64,000 nucleotides of DNA from Poriferisodalis sp965231925 (GTDB lineage: Bacteria; Actinomycetota; Acidimicrobiia; Acidimicrobiales; Poriferisodalaceae), in NCBI GenBank assembly GCA_965231925.1, contig OZ246894.1, positions 4,216,001 through 4,280,000 of the forward strand, given 5' to 3'. The position numbers and the translations under genes are program-made. The notes beneath the pieces are model-generated. The model did no database searches. It was not told the origin of the DNA and was given only the letters and a program-made list of their open reading frames with translations. Within the stretch, counting starts at the first letter, position 1. The number at the start of each line of letters is the position of its first letter. Positions 24,055-33,519 of the stretch are shown piece after piece.

Positions 24055-25281
24055 ATGGCGACCAAGGTCAAGATCTCGAACCTCGTCAAGATCTTCGGTG
24101 ATGAGCCCGACGGCGAAGCGCTGACACTGCTGCAGGCCGGCTACTCCAAAGACGTCATCCGGGAGAGCACCGGCCATGTCGTGGGCGTAAACGACGCCAA
24201 CATCGACATCGCCGAAGGCGAGATCTTCGTGGTGATGGGCCTGTCCGGCTCGGGCAAGTCAACCCTGATCCGCTGCGTGAACCGGCTGCACGAACCGACC
24301 GCCGGCACCGTCTTCGTCGACACCACCGACGTCACCGCGCTCGACCCCAAGGAGCTGCAGGCCTTCCGCCGCGACAGCACCGGCATGGTCTTCCAGCACT
24401 TCGCCCTGTTCCCCCACCAGGACATCCGCTCCAACGTCGCGTTCGGGCTCAAGGTGAAAGGCATGGACGTCGAGGGTCGCAATGCGGCCGCCGAACGGGC
24501 CCTGGCCCTCGTCGGGCTCAGCGGTTACGAGCGGAGCTATCCCCGCCAGCTCAGCGGCGGCATGCAGCAGCGAGTGGGGCTGGCCCGCGCACTGGCCACC
24601 GACCCCGACATCCTGCTCATGGACGAAGCCTTCAGCGCACTCGATCCGCTCATCCGCCGCCAGATGCAAGACGAGCTGATGGCGATCCAGGACCAGCTCC
24701 ACAAGACGATCCTGTTCATCACCCACGATCTCAACGAGGCGCTGCGCGTGGGCTCGCGGGTCTGCATCATGAAAGACGGCGCGATCCACCAGATCGGCAC
24801 GCCCGAAGACATCCTGATGCGGCCCGAGACCGACTACGTGGCCGAGTTCGTCCAAGACGTCGACCAAGGCCGCGTGCTGGAAGTCGAGACGGTCCGAGAG
24901 GATGCCGCGGCAGTTCCAGAAACCGCCACCGTCGCCGACGCACTGAGCGCCATCGACCGCCTCGGCGTCGAAGCGGCCCACGTGGTCGACGCAAACGGCC
25001 GTCCCCTCGGCGTGGTGACCCGCGACGCCGCCGAACAAGCGCAACGCAGCGGCACCAGCGACCTCAGCGGGCTCATCCGCGAAGTGCCGGCCATCACCAA
25101 CGACACGATCCTGGCGAAGGTGTATCAACTCTTCGGAACCGGCCTGCCCGTCGCCGTGATCGACGGCGGCGGCGCGCTCATCGGATCGGTGCGCCCCCTC
25201 GAAGTGCTCGCCGAGCTGGGCCGGGTCGAGAGCATCTCCGAACAGCTGGAGCAGGCCAAGACCCAAGGCGTCGAGCGGTGA
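24055..25281 (+). CDS. proV: ProV-type glycine betaine/proline ABC transporter ATPase
   Basis: A 408-residue ATPase with the ProV N-terminal extension (KIFGDEPDGEALTLLQAG). Walker A is GLSGSGKST (62-70), the Q-loop is in MVFQHFALFPH, the signature LSGGMQQR (166-173) and Walker B LLMDEAFSALD (187-197). Two CBS domains follow from about residue 275; in this family they sense ionic strength or ligands. It energises uptake of a compatible solute or related quaternary amine with ProW and ProX. Its TGA overlaps the proW GTG. Confidence 0.93.
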   Translation: MATKVKISNLVKIFGDEPDGEALTLLQAGYSKDVIRESTGHVVGVNDANIDIAEGEIFVVMGLSGSGKSTLIRCVNRLHEPTAGTVFVDTTDVTALDPKELQAFRRDSTGMVFQHFALFPHQDIRSNVAFGLKVKGMDVEGRNAAAERALALVGLSGYERSYPRQLSGGMQQRVGLARALATDPDILLMDEAFSALDPLIRRQMQDELMAIQDQLHKTILFITHDLNEALRVGSRVCIMKDGAIHQIGTPEDILMRPETDYVAEFVQDVDQGRVLEVETVREDAAAVPETATVADALSAIDRLGVEAAHVVDANGRPLGVVTRDAAEQAQRSGTSDLSGLIREVPAITNDTILAKVYQLFGTGLPVAVIDGGGALIGSVRPLEVLAELGRVESISEQLEQAKTQGVER

Positions 25282-27248
25282 GCTCGGGCACGCTCGCCAC
25301 CAGTTTCTGGGACAACCGCACCCTCGACGCCTGGGAGATCCCCTTCGGTCGCTGGATCGAGGAAATCGTCTTCTGGCTGACCACCCACATCACCGGTTTC
25401 CTCGATGCCGTCAAATGGCCCGTCGATCAACTCCTCCGGCTCATCATCGACAATCTGCTCCAGACCTGGCTGCCGTGGCCGATCGTCCTGCTGCTCTTCT
25501 TCTTGCTGGGGCTCACCACACGAAACGCACTGGTGGGGCTCGGCAGCGCTGCCGGCCTGCTGATCTGCGGACTGCTCGGCAACGAGTACTGGGACCTCAC
25601 GATGGAAACGGTCGGGATGATCATCGTGGCGGTGATCATCTGCACGGTGATCGGCATCCCGCTGGGGATCCTGGCGGCCCGTGTCGACTCGTTCTGGGGC
25701 CGGTTGCGTCCCGTCCTCGACGGCATGCAGGTCATCCACCCGTTCGTGTACCTGCTGCCGATCATCTTCCTGTTCGGCGTCCGCCGGACACCCGGCGTGC
25801 TGGCCACGCTGGTGTTCGCGCTACCTCCCATCGTCCGCCTGACCAACCTGGGGCTCCGCCAAGTCCCCGCGGATGTGGTGGAAGCGGCCCGGGCATTCGG
25901 CGCCACCGAGAGCCGGGTGCTGCGCGAGGTGCAGCTCCCCTTGGCGCGGCCGGCGATCATGGCCGGACTCAACCAGACCCTGCTGCTGTCGCTGTCGATG
26001 GTCGGCATCGTGGCGATCATCGCCGGCGGCGGCCTGGGCAAACCGATCCTCACCGCGCTCAACACGGCCGACATCCCCGTCGGCGCGTCGGCCGGCGCCG
26101 GCCTCTACTTCGTGGGGGTGCTGCTCGACCGGATCTCCCAGCCCGACGACACCGTCGACCGCCGCAGCCTGTTCGCACGGATGCGCAGCGCATGGAGCAC
26201 ACGCTCCGAACCGGTGGTGCCCCCGGTGCCGGGCCTGGAGCCCGACGCCGAGACGCCCCCTCCCGCCGAGGAGTCGGCGCCAGCGCCGCTCGGCTCTGCG
26301 GGGCGCCTGGGCGCAATCGCAGCCCTGGGCGGCGGCCTCGTCTGTGCATTCTCGGCGCTGCTCACCTGGGGAAACAACGCCGGCCTGCTGTCGGCCTGGG
26401 CCCGATTTGACGACAACGACCTCCCCGGGGCGCACAGCGGGCTCGACGCCACCGGCGGCTCGTGGTTCGGAATCCTGCTCGTCCTCGTCGGCCTCACCGT
26501 CGCTGTCGGGGGCGCTGCCGCACTGTGGAATCCGCAGAGCCGGGCCAAGTTCATCGCCAGCGCCGGCGCTTTCTTCGCCGGCGGCCTGGTGCTGGCGTCG
26601 CTGATCGTGGCGTACCTGAGCGTCGCCCCACGCAGCGAGAACTACAGCCACGGCACCGGCGCGTGGCTGGCGCTCGGCGGCGCGCTGGTCGTGCTGGCTG
26701 GCGGCGCCGTCGCTGCGCTGCGGGGGCACTGCGAGGTCGGCGTGGCTCGTGTGGGCATCAAGGAAGCGATCAGCATCGCGCTGCTGACACTGTTCCTGGC
26801 GTTCGCGGGAGCGTCGGGATCGTGGCTGCTGGACCAGCGCAGCGACGCAGCCCAGATCGCCGCCGAGATGGCAGCCGAGGCCGAAGGCGTCGACCAAGGC
26901 GGCCTGGCGGCCGAACTGCTGGCCGAAGCCCTGTCGCAGACCCGGCGCGTCACGGTCCGCGGCTTCGATGCAGCCGGGCCGCAGATCGGCTACATCGTGC
27001 TGGCGCTCACGTTGATCGGCACCGTGGCGGCGCTGGCTCGACTCGTGCGGCGCGGGTCATCGCAGCGATTCGGCGGCCTCGTCGCGTTCGGGACAGGGTG
27101 CGCGGTCGCCGCAGTCGGAGTTGCGTGGATCGCTTCGTTCGTCCGACTTGCAACGCCGGCGCTCGGGCCCGGGGCAAGCGCATTCCTCACCGTTATCGGC
27201 GGGCTGATACTCGCGGCCCGCGGCTGGCGCGCCAGCACTGCGCCGTAG
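25278..27248 (+). CDS. proW: ProW-type permease with a long extra C-terminal membrane domain
   Basis: A 656-residue protein from GTG 25278. Residues 1-~290 are a normal ProW/OpuAB permease: membrane segments and the EAA loop ADVVEAARAFGATESRVLRE contacting ProV, then IAGGGLGKPI. After a Pro/Glu-rich linker (about 305-335) come ~320 further residues with around seven or eight hydrophobic helices and one soluble AAEMAAEAEGVDQGG loop, absent from standard ProW proteins of about 280-350 residues. The extension's role is unknown; it might sense osmotic state or be a fused membrane protein. Confidence 0.88.
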   Translation: MSSGTLATSFWDNRTLDAWEIPFGRWIEEIVFWLTTHITGFLDAVKWPVDQLLRLIIDNLLQTWLPWPIVLLLFFLLGLTTRNALVGLGSAAGLLICGLLGNEYWDLTMETVGMIIVAVIICTVIGIPLGILAARVDSFWGRLRPVLDGMQVIHPFVYLLPIIFLFGVRRTPGVLATLVFALPPIVRLTNLGLRQVPADVVEAARAFGATESRVLREVQLPLARPAIMAGLNQTLLLSLSMVGIVAIIAGGGLGKPILTALNTADIPVGASAGAGLYFVGVLLDRISQPDDTVDRRSLFARMRSAWSTRSEPVVPPVPGLEPDAETPPPAEESAPAPLGSAGRLGAIAALGGGLVCAFSALLTWGNNAGLLSAWARFDDNDLPGAHSGLDATGGSWFGILLVLVGLTVAVGGAAALWNPQSRAKFIASAGAFFAGGLVLASLIVAYLSVAPRSENYSHGTGAWLALGGALVVLAGGAVAALRGHCEVGVARVGIKEAISIALLTLFLAFAGASGSWLLDQRSDAAQIAAEMAAEAEGVDQGGLAAELLAEALSQTRRVTVRGFDAAGPQIGYIVLALTLIGTVAALARLVRRGSSQRFGGLVAFGTGCAVAAVGVAWIASFVRLATPALGPGASAFLTVIGGLILAARGWRASTAP

Positions 27249-27587
27249 CGAATGCGCCCGCAGGTGAGCCTCGCCGTTGTCGCTCCGCTTGTGTCCCGCT
27301 GTTGTTCGCCTCCCTGATGTGATCGGGCGCACGGGCCGCTCGCACAAAGATGAGGGGCAAGCGCGGGAGATCGCCGGTGATGCGGTGCGACACCGGGAAG
27401 GATCGCCTGTTCGCGCGTGGCCTGTGCAGCGGTGTATTGTCGCTGGCGTCAGCTTTCCGTACGCATGCGACTCGCTAGGGCATTCAGCGCTCGGGCGACA
27501 AGCGCTGTCGCGGCCCAAGCTTGCTCGCACCTGAAGCAACACTTGTCTCTGGGGCGATTCGCATCCAGGCGACCATCACCAGGGGGA
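27249..27587 (+). other. Intergenic gap between proW and proX
   Basis: No coding frame here has family character. Its length suggests that proX has its own promoter, but I cannot pick one with confidence. The proX Shine-Dalgarno AGGGGGAA is at its 3' end. Confidence 0.4.
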
Positions 27588-28715
27588 ATGTCTATGCACA
27601 CCTATCGGGGACGACTGCTCATTGCAGTTCTCATGGCGTTCGGCCTGATCGCCGCCGCCTGCGGAGGTGACGACTCCACATCCGACACCGCGGCACCGAC
27701 CACCGAAGCCGCCGCGCCGGCGGCGACCGAGCCTGCCGCGACCGCACCCGCGGCACTGCCCGGCGAGGGCGTGACCGTGACGATGGCGCGGGGCAATTGG
27801 ATCGAGACCTACTTCCAGAACTTCGTCATCCAGCAGCTCCTCACCGAGCTCGGCTACGAAGTGAGCGATCCGGAGGAAATCACGCCGGCGACGTTCTACC
27901 CGGCCGTCGCCCAGGGTGACTACGACTTGTGGGGTTCTGCGTGGCCCTTCAACCACACCCCCTTGCTCGAGGGCGAGAGCCCCGACGGGGGGACCTTCGC
28001 CGACAAGGCCCGTTACGTGGGCACGATGATGGCTTCGGGCGCGCTCCAAGGCCTGCTCGTCGACATTCCCAGCGTCGAGCAGTTCGGCTTCGCGACGCTC
28101 GGGGAACTGCTCGACAACCCTGAAGCAGTCGCTCACTTCGACAGCGACGGCGACGGCAAGGCTGACATCAACGGATGCGACGACGGCTGGGGCTGCCAGA
28201 AGGTCATCAACGACACCCTTGCCAAGAACGGCTGGGATGACCGCATCGCGCAAGTGTCGGCTACTCACTCGGCGCTGTTCGCGGAGTCCCAGGCAAGCTT
28301 CGCCGAGGGCGGACCGGTGCTGCAGTACGTGTGGACGCCGACGGCCTTCGTCGGCAAGCTCGTGCCGGGACGGGACGTGGTGTGGCTCGCCATCGAGCCC
28401 GAACAGACCCTCGATGGCCAAGACGGTGTTTCCGCAGTCGGCGACGCATGCACCAACGATCCCTGCACGACGATGTTCACGCCGTCGGACATCGTGGTGG
28501 CCGCCAACATCGACTTCCTGAACGCCAACCCGGCGGCGGCGTCGCTGCTCGAGAGCTTCGAGCTCGATCCGCTGGCGGTTGCCGTGCAGGCCGTCGCCAT
28601 CGACTCGGGCGCCAACTCTGACGAGCAGATCGCCGCCGCAGCCGCTGACTGGATCGCCGCCAATCGTGACGTGATCGATCCGTGGATCGAGGCCGCACTG
28701 GCCGCCGCGAGCTGA
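27588..28715 (+). CDS. proX: ProX-type substrate-binding lipoprotein
   Basis: A 375-residue protein. Start ATG 27588 follows AGGGGGAA. A lipoprotein signal ends in IAAAC (Cys25), followed by a Thr/Ala/Glu-rich spacer. The mature domain has VTMARGNWIETYFQNFVIQQ, EVSDPEEITPATFYPAVAQG-DYDLWGSAWP and a DGWGCQKVIND segment; tryptophans and aromatic residues in OpuAC-type domains cage quaternary ammonium groups. It presents substrate to ProW/ProV. A hairpin terminator follows. Confidence 0.88.
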   Translation: MSMHTYRGRLLIAVLMAFGLIAAACGGDDSTSDTAAPTTEAAAPAATEPAATAPAALPGEGVTVTMARGNWIETYFQNFVIQQLLTELGYEVSDPEEITPATFYPAVAQGDYDLWGSAWPFNHTPLLEGESPDGGTFADKARYVGTMMASGALQGLLVDIPSVEQFGFATLGELLDNPEAVAHFDSDGDGKADINGCDDGWGCQKVINDTLAKNGWDDRIAQVSATHSALFAESQASFAEGGPVLQYVWTPTAFVGKLVPGRDVVWLAIEPEQTLDGQDGVSAVGDACTNDPCTTMFTPSDIVVAANIDFLNANPAAASLLESFELDPLAVAVQAVAIDSGANSDEQIAAAAADWIAANRDVIDPWIEAALAAAS

Positions 28716-28753
28716 TCGCCGGCGAGGTCGACCACGCGACCCGCGGAGCTGTG

Positions 28754-28779
28754 GGGCGAAGTCTTCTTCCTCTTCGCCC
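28754..28779 (+). terminator. Hairpin after proX
   Basis: GGGCGAAG and CTTCGCCC are perfect 8-bp arms around a 10-nt pyrimidine-rich loop, 38 bp after the proX stop. No U tract follows, as is common in GC-rich actinobacteria. Confidence 0.6.
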
Positions 28780-28826
28780 GACCGCTCCAAGGGTCATGCG
28801 TGAGAATGCTCAGGTGAAAGCTGTCG

Positions 28827-30542
28827 GTGTCTGAGGACCTGCTGGCGGCGGAGCTGTCTGCGCGACAGACCCGCTTGCGTGCGCCGCAGGTGGTGATGCA
28901 GCCGGCGATGATGGGCGCGGCTCGCCTGACTCGCTACAGCTTCAGCCGAACCATGCTGCGCCGAGCTGCGCGCGAGGGCTGGAAGGCCCGGCGCGTGCGA
29001 TTCGACATCGATGACCGCGGTCACGGCGAGGCGGTGTACCAGGTCGACGCCGGAGACTGCCGGCTCAGCTTCGTCGCGTACACCACGACGATCGACGAGA
29101 CCGAGCACACCGACCGGGTCATCGCCGAGCGGTGGGAAGTCACCGGCGCGCTGGTCGCCGGCGAGCCAACCGGCGATTTCGCACGCCTGCTCCGCCGCGA
29201 GGTGCCCCGCCAAGAGGCGGGCCGATTCGATGCGCGTGTCCTCGTGCTCACGCGTGGCAATCGCAGCGTTCGCTTCTTCGACTATCTCGTCGATTCCCTC
29301 GCCGCAGGCCGCCAGCCCGACCCGGCGCAGGTGGCCGATGCCGGCTACATCTTGCGGAGCACCGCTTTCTACGCCAACGGCAAGTACGGGATGCGCTCGT
29401 TCGAGGGATACCCCAGCGACCATCCGCTGCGGGTGCCCTATCGGGCCCAGATGCTGTGCGCATGGATGTTCCGAGAGCTGGGCTACGACTTGGTCGAGCA
29501 CTGCGCACGGGCTGGCGACCCGAGCGCTGCGGTGACCTTCGACGCCGAGTGGAGCCGGTACTTCGGGCTGGGCAACGCCACCGGACTGGGGCTGGTGCCC
29601 TTCGCGTTCAAGCATCCCCGGGTGCTGCACGCGTGGGTTGCGGTGCGGGAGCTGGCACTGGCCGACGTTCGATCGCTGCGGGGCACCCCGGACCGGCTCG
29701 CTCTCGTCGGGGAGTGGATCGAACGGGCGCACCTGCACTTCGTCAACGGGACCGACGACGACTGCCGGCCGTTCCTCAACGCCGTCGAGGTGGCCGCAGC
29801 CGTCGAGCGGATCCGCGATGCCTTCGAGAGCTGCCGCAACGAATCCCTGCCCTTCGATGCCCTGTATCGCTGGGCGGAACGCTGCGATCCGGAGACCACC
29901 GAACTGGTCGTGTCGCTGCTGATCGAGCTGCACGATGCCGACGACGACCTGATCGACGAACTGCTCACCGTCTCGCAGCACAGCTCGCTGGATCCCGCCC
30001 TGACGGTCGGCCAGGTGCGAGCCCTGCTGTCGGGGCGTTTCGCCTGGCTCGACGAACTCGACCTCGACGACACCTCAGCGCAGATGTGGTGGTGGGTCAT
30101 CAGCGACAACACCGAGGAGCCACGCCGCACACGGCGGGACCAGCTCGACCCCTCGCACCGCGATGTGCCCATCGACGTGGCACTGCGGCTGTGGCGGCTA
30201 AGTGCTGCGCTCGACGGCTACGACGACACGACGCCGATCCAACGTGTCCTCGACGACCATCCCCAACACCGCCTCGCAGCCGAGCGGCTCGGGGCGAGCG
30301 ACCGCATCTACGGCGAACCGCGCGACAACGCCTGCTCCGAGCGCTACTTGCCGCTGATGCTGCAGCGGTTCCAGCTCGCTGCCTACGGCATGGACAACTT
30401 CAAGCCCAAGTCGACCGACTGGCTGCGGGTCACGCTGTTCGGCGGCGCCCCGCGCCTCGCCAGTGAGGGCAATGAGATGGACGACAACTGGGTGCTGCCG
30501 GTCAGGCCCCGCAGCGGCGCCGATCGAGGGAGGTCGCAATGA
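28827..30542 (+). CDS. Unknown 571-aa protein heading the dipeptidase operon
   Basis: From GTG 28827, a soluble 571-residue protein without signal or membrane segments. Noticeable blocks: RYSFSRTMLRRAAREGWKAR, RHEVP-like arginine clusters, ADAGYILRSTAFYANGKYGM, PLRVPYRAQMLCAWMFRELG, GLGLVPFAFKHPRVLHAWV, and near the end DNACSERYLPLMLQRFQLAA. I do not recognise a catalytic motif. The ATGA overlap with the dipeptidase gene and the proX gene upstream tie it to use of the imported compound. Confidence 0.75.
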   Translation: MSEDLLAAELSARQTRLRAPQVVMQPAMMGAARLTRYSFSRTMLRRAAREGWKARRVRFDIDDRGHGEAVYQVDAGDCRLSFVAYTTTIDETEHTDRVIAERWEVTGALVAGEPTGDFARLLRREVPRQEAGRFDARVLVLTRGNRSVRFFDYLVDSLAAGRQPDPAQVADAGYILRSTAFYANGKYGMRSFEGYPSDHPLRVPYRAQMLCAWMFRELGYDLVEHCARAGDPSAAVTFDAEWSRYFGLGNATGLGLVPFAFKHPRVLHAWVAVRELALADVRSLRGTPDRLALVGEWIERAHLHFVNGTDDDCRPFLNAVEVAAAVERIRDAFESCRNESLPFDALYRWAERCDPETTELVVSLLIELHDADDDLIDELLTVSQHSSLDPALTVGQVRALLSGRFAWLDELDLDDTSAQMWWWVISDNTEEPRRTRRDQLDPSHRDVPIDVALRLWRLSAALDGYDDTTPIQRVLDDHPQHRLAAERLGASDRIYGEPRDNACSERYLPLMLQRFQLAAYGMDNFKPKSTDWLRVTLFGGAPRLASEGNEMDDNWVLPVRPRSGADRGRSQ

Positions 30543-31489
30543 TCATCGACGGGCTCGAAATCAACCACTGGTCCCGCCCGGTCATCGACGAGGTCCGCTC
30601 CGGCGGTGTCAATATCGTCCACGCCACGGTCGGGGCGTGGGAGGACCTCGCCGGAGCGATGACGCGCATCGGCGACTTCCGCCACCTGTGCCGGCACAAC
30701 GCCGACGCGCTGCGAATCGTCACCAACGTGGCCGAGATGCACCAAGCGGTCGCCGACGACGTGCTCGGCGCGGTGCTCGGCTTCCAGAACAGCTCGATGC
30801 TCGGCGACGACCCCGAGATGGCGCAGATCTTCGCTGACGTCGGCGTGCGCGTCGTGCAGCTCACCTACAACATCGCCAACCATCTGGGGTCGAGCTGCTG
30901 GGAGCCCAGCGACGGCGGGCTCACCCGCGCGGGGCACCGCATGGTGGCCGCGCTCAACGACGCCGGGGTGCTGGTCGACCTGTCACATGTCGGCAACCGG
31001 ACCAGCCTCGATGCCGTTCACGCGTCAGCGCAGCCGGTGGCCGTCACCCACGGGAACCCACTGTGGTTCTGCGACTCGCCCCGCAACAAGCCCGACGAGG
31101 TGCTCGACGCGGTGGCGGCCAGCGGCGGGGTGATCGGATGCACGCTCTACCCGCTGTTCATGGGCGGAGCCGGTGTCTCCCGGCAGGAGTACTGCGCCAT
31201 GATCGCCCGCCTGGCCGACCAAGTCGGTCCCGAGCACGTGGCGATCGGCACCGATGCGGTGCTCGGCTGGCAAGCCGACGGGTTGGGCTGGATGCGCAGC
31301 GGCCGCTGGGACCGCCCCACCGATGCCGGAGCGATCCCCGACTTCCCCGAGTGGCCCGCGTGGTTCCGCGGGCCCGGCGACTTCAGCTCGCTCGCTGAGG
31401 GCATCGACGAAGCGGGGTTCTCGCCCGCCGAACGCGACGCCATCCTCGGCGGCAACTGGCTGCGCCTGTTCGGACAGATCTTCCGATGA
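30539..31489 (+). CDS. M19 (renal dipeptidase-like) amidohydrolase
   Basis: A 316-residue TIM-barrel protein of the M19 family. Recognisable: MIIDGLEINHW, VLGFQNSSMLGDD, VRVVQLTYNIANHLGSSCWE, VLVDLSHVGNRTSLDA and VAVTHGNPLWF. The usual N-terminal HxD metal pair and the bridging Glu are altered (EINHW, GFQN), placing it in an atypical branch. As I recall, a gene of this type (PA5396) accompanies glycine betaine catabolism genes in Pseudomonas, which suits the ProVWX neighbour; substrate is inferred, not shown. Confidence 0.75.
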   Translation: MIIDGLEINHWSRPVIDEVRSGGVNIVHATVGAWEDLAGAMTRIGDFRHLCRHNADALRIVTNVAEMHQAVADDVLGAVLGFQNSSMLGDDPEMAQIFADVGVRVVQLTYNIANHLGSSCWEPSDGGLTRAGHRMVAALNDAGVLVDLSHVGNRTSLDAVHASAQPVAVTHGNPLWFCDSPRNKPDEVLDAVAASGGVIGCTLYPLFMGGAGVSRQEYCAMIARLADQVGPEHVAIGTDAVLGWQADGLGWMRSGRWDRPTDAGAIPDFPEWPAWFRGPGDFSSLAEGIDEAGFSPAERDAILGGNWLRLFGQIFR

Positions 31490-31520
31490 CGACGATGAAC
31501 CCCGCCGGCGAGCCGGTGAC

Positions 31521-32096
31521 ATGAGCACATCGGTCACCGTTGCGCCGCGAGAGATCCACGATCTCGTCTATCGCGCCAGCAGCGTCGCGGGATGCGACGC
31601 CGGCATGGCCGAGCGGATCGCCCACAACGTCACGTTCGCCGAGATCCATCACAGCGGCGCCGTGCGCGCCTTCTGCGAGGCGCTTGAGACAACGGCCCTT
31701 CCGACATCGGCGTGGGTGACCGCGCCCGACGCACTCGCCGCTGCCGAACTTGCGGCACGCGATCGCGGCACCGCATCGGTGACGTTCGAGCCGCCGGTGC
31801 CGCTGGCCGCGATCGCCGCCACCTTGCAGCAGAGCTTGGAGCGGGGCGTGGCATCCACCGGCGCTGACGCTGATGCGCGGGCCGACACGACGGTGAGCGC
31901 CATCGAGCTGTGCCTCATCGACGACCCCGCAGCATCGGCACGCCAGACGCAGATCGACCACGCCCGCGCCAACGCCTACCGGTACGGCATCGCCGTCGAA
32001 CAGGCCTGGTTCAGCAGGCTCGAAGCTGCCGCCGCGGACTACCTGGTTGCCGAATCCACGCTCGACGAGATCGACTCACGGCCCAACGTCGCCTGA
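31521..32096 (+). CDS. DUF3726-like protein
   Basis: A 191-residue protein from ATG 31521, 31 bp after the dipeptidase. It begins with a short strand, then REIHDLVYRASSVAGCDAGM-AERIAHNV and AVRAFCEALE, and ends with a helical basic-acidic segment. The N-terminal 'x-EI-x-x-L-x-x-(K/R)-A-x-x-x-AG' pattern resembles DUF3726, unknown function. Likely works with the 571-aa protein and the dipeptidase. Confidence 0.5.
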   Translation: MSTSVTVAPREIHDLVYRASSVAGCDAGMAERIAHNVTFAEIHHSGAVRAFCEALETTALPTSAWVTAPDALAAAELAARDRGTASVTFEPPVPLAAIAATLQQSLERGVASTGADADARADTTVSAIELCLIDDPAASARQTQIDHARANAYRYGIAVEQAWFSRLEAAAADYLVAESTLDEIDSRPNVA

Positions 32097-32124
32097 GGAG
32101 GCCTGCTCGAGCGCCCGACGCTGC

Positions 32125-33519
32125 TCATGGGGCCGAACGGCGGGCGGCCAATCGGTCGAAGGGTCGCACATCGAGTAAGGCTTCCAATTCCTCAGCAAGC
32201 GACAGCAACTCGGCATCGCCTCCGTGTCGACCGACAAGCTGGATCGCGACCGGCAGTCCATCGGCGAAGCCGACGGGCAGCACCACCGCGGGATGCCCGG
32301 TGACGTTGAACGGCACGGCGAACGGGAACGCACCCCACAGCCGGCCCACCGGCTGTTCGGCGATCATTGCCGGGCGGCATCCCAGCTCGAACGCGGTGGT
32401 GGCGGTGGCCGGAGTGGCGATCACGTCGCAGTCGCCGAAGTAGCGATCCACCCGCTCGCGGTACTGCGCCAGGGCTGAATGGGCCGCCGCCAGAACTGCG
32501 GGATCGAGCTGCTGCGCCGCCTCCAAGGACCGCCGGTGATACCAGGTCAGCTCGTGTGGGCCACCCAGCAGGTGGTCGCGGCGCTCGCCTTCCTCGGCGA
32601 GCACGATCGGACTGAAGATCTCCTCCCAGCCACCGAAGTCCAGTTCGACAGGGGTCACCTCGTGGCCGCGGGCCCCGAGCTCCGCCACTGCGGCAATCAC
32701 TGCTTCGGCGACGTTGACCTCGACCGGGCGTCCCTCGGGCTTGGCACACCAGGCGATCCGGTGCCGGGCCAAACCAGCCGGGCGATGCGGGCTCATGCGA
32801 TCTTGGTTCTGGGTGACCGCGCCGGCCAGCACCGAGTGCAGGGAGTAGGCATCGGCGACACAACGAGCGAGCGGCCCCGCAGAGATGAACGGGCTGAAGG
32901 CGCGGAACCCCCCGTCGTCGTCGATGGTCCCGAAGGTCGGCTTGAATCCCACGAGGCCGCAGAACGCTGCGGGGATGCGGATGGAGCCGCCGCCGTCGGA
33001 CCCGAGGCCCACGGTGCAGGTGCCCGAAGCCACCGCGGCCGCCGCGCCGCCGCTCGACCCGCCGGCTGTGCGGCGAGGGTCGAAGGGATTTGCGGTGTCG
33101 GGGCCGAGCAGGTTGTCGGTCGTGGCCGACTGGCAGAACTCCGGGACGTTGGTCTTGCCGACGAACACCGCTCCGGCGCGGCGCAGGCGGCGCACAGCCC
33201 CCGAATCGTGGTCGGCGACGTCGTCGGCGTGGGCAACCGAGCCGAGCGTGGTGACGTGACCCTCGATGTGGAACGCGTCCTTGATCGAGACCGGCACGCC
33301 GGCCAGCGGGCCGGCGGTGCCGTTGCGGTACGCCGCCTCGGCCTCGGCGGCCTGGCGGCGCGCCAACTCAGGGGTCGGGAGAACGTAGGCGTGCAGCGTC
33401 GGGTTCACCTCGGCGATCCGCGTCAGAGCCAGCTCGCAAACCTCCGCCGGTGACAGCGAGCCGCTGCGGTAGGCGCCGACGAGGCGCCGGGTCGACCACC
33501 ACAGGGGATCGTCATCCAC
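32125..33519 (-). CDS. Amidase-signature amidohydrolase
   Basis: A 464-residue amidase signature enzyme. The Ser-cisSer-Lys triad is readable: Lys80 in PVSIKDAF, Ser155 in TAGGSSGGAAAAVASG, and nucleophile Ser179 in GLGSDGGGSIRIPAAF. It hydrolyses a carboxamide to acid and ammonia; a stand-alone amidase is more likely than GatA because no gatC/gatB genes are near. Last gene of the 37696-32125 operon; its start overlaps the SDR end by 8 bp. Confidence 0.88.
   Translation of the reverse strand: MDDDPLWWSTRRLVGAYRSGSLSPAEVCELALTRIAEVNPTLHAYVLPTPELARRQAAEAEAAYRNGTAGPLAGVPVSIKDAFHIEGHVTTLGSVAHADDVADHDSGAVRRLRRAGAVFVGKTNVPEFCQSATTDNLLGPDTANPFDPRRTAGGSSGGAAAAVASGTCTVGLGSDGGGSIRIPAAFCGLVGFKPTFGTIDDDGGFRAFSPFISAGPLARCVADAYSLHSVLAGAVTQNQDRMSPHRPAGLARHRIAWCAKPEGRPVEVNVAEAVIAAVAELGARGHEVTPVELDFGGWEEIFSPIVLAEEGERRDHLLGGPHELTWYHRRSLEAAQQLDPAVLAAAHSALAQYRERVDRYFGDCDVIATPATATTAFELGCRPAMIAEQPVGRLWGAFPFAVPFNVTGHPAVVLPVGFADGLPVAIQLVGRHGGDAELLSLAEELEALLDVRPFDRLAARRSAP

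Noticed and set aside
27576..28790. Minus-strand ORF of 404 codons
   Set aside because: Antisense to proX, whose motifs and lipobox are unambiguous.
32125..33519. GatA subunit of the Glu-tRNA amidotransferase
   Set aside because: The triad fits all amidase-signature enzymes; without gatB or gatC and inside a catabolic operon, a stand-alone amidase is more likely.
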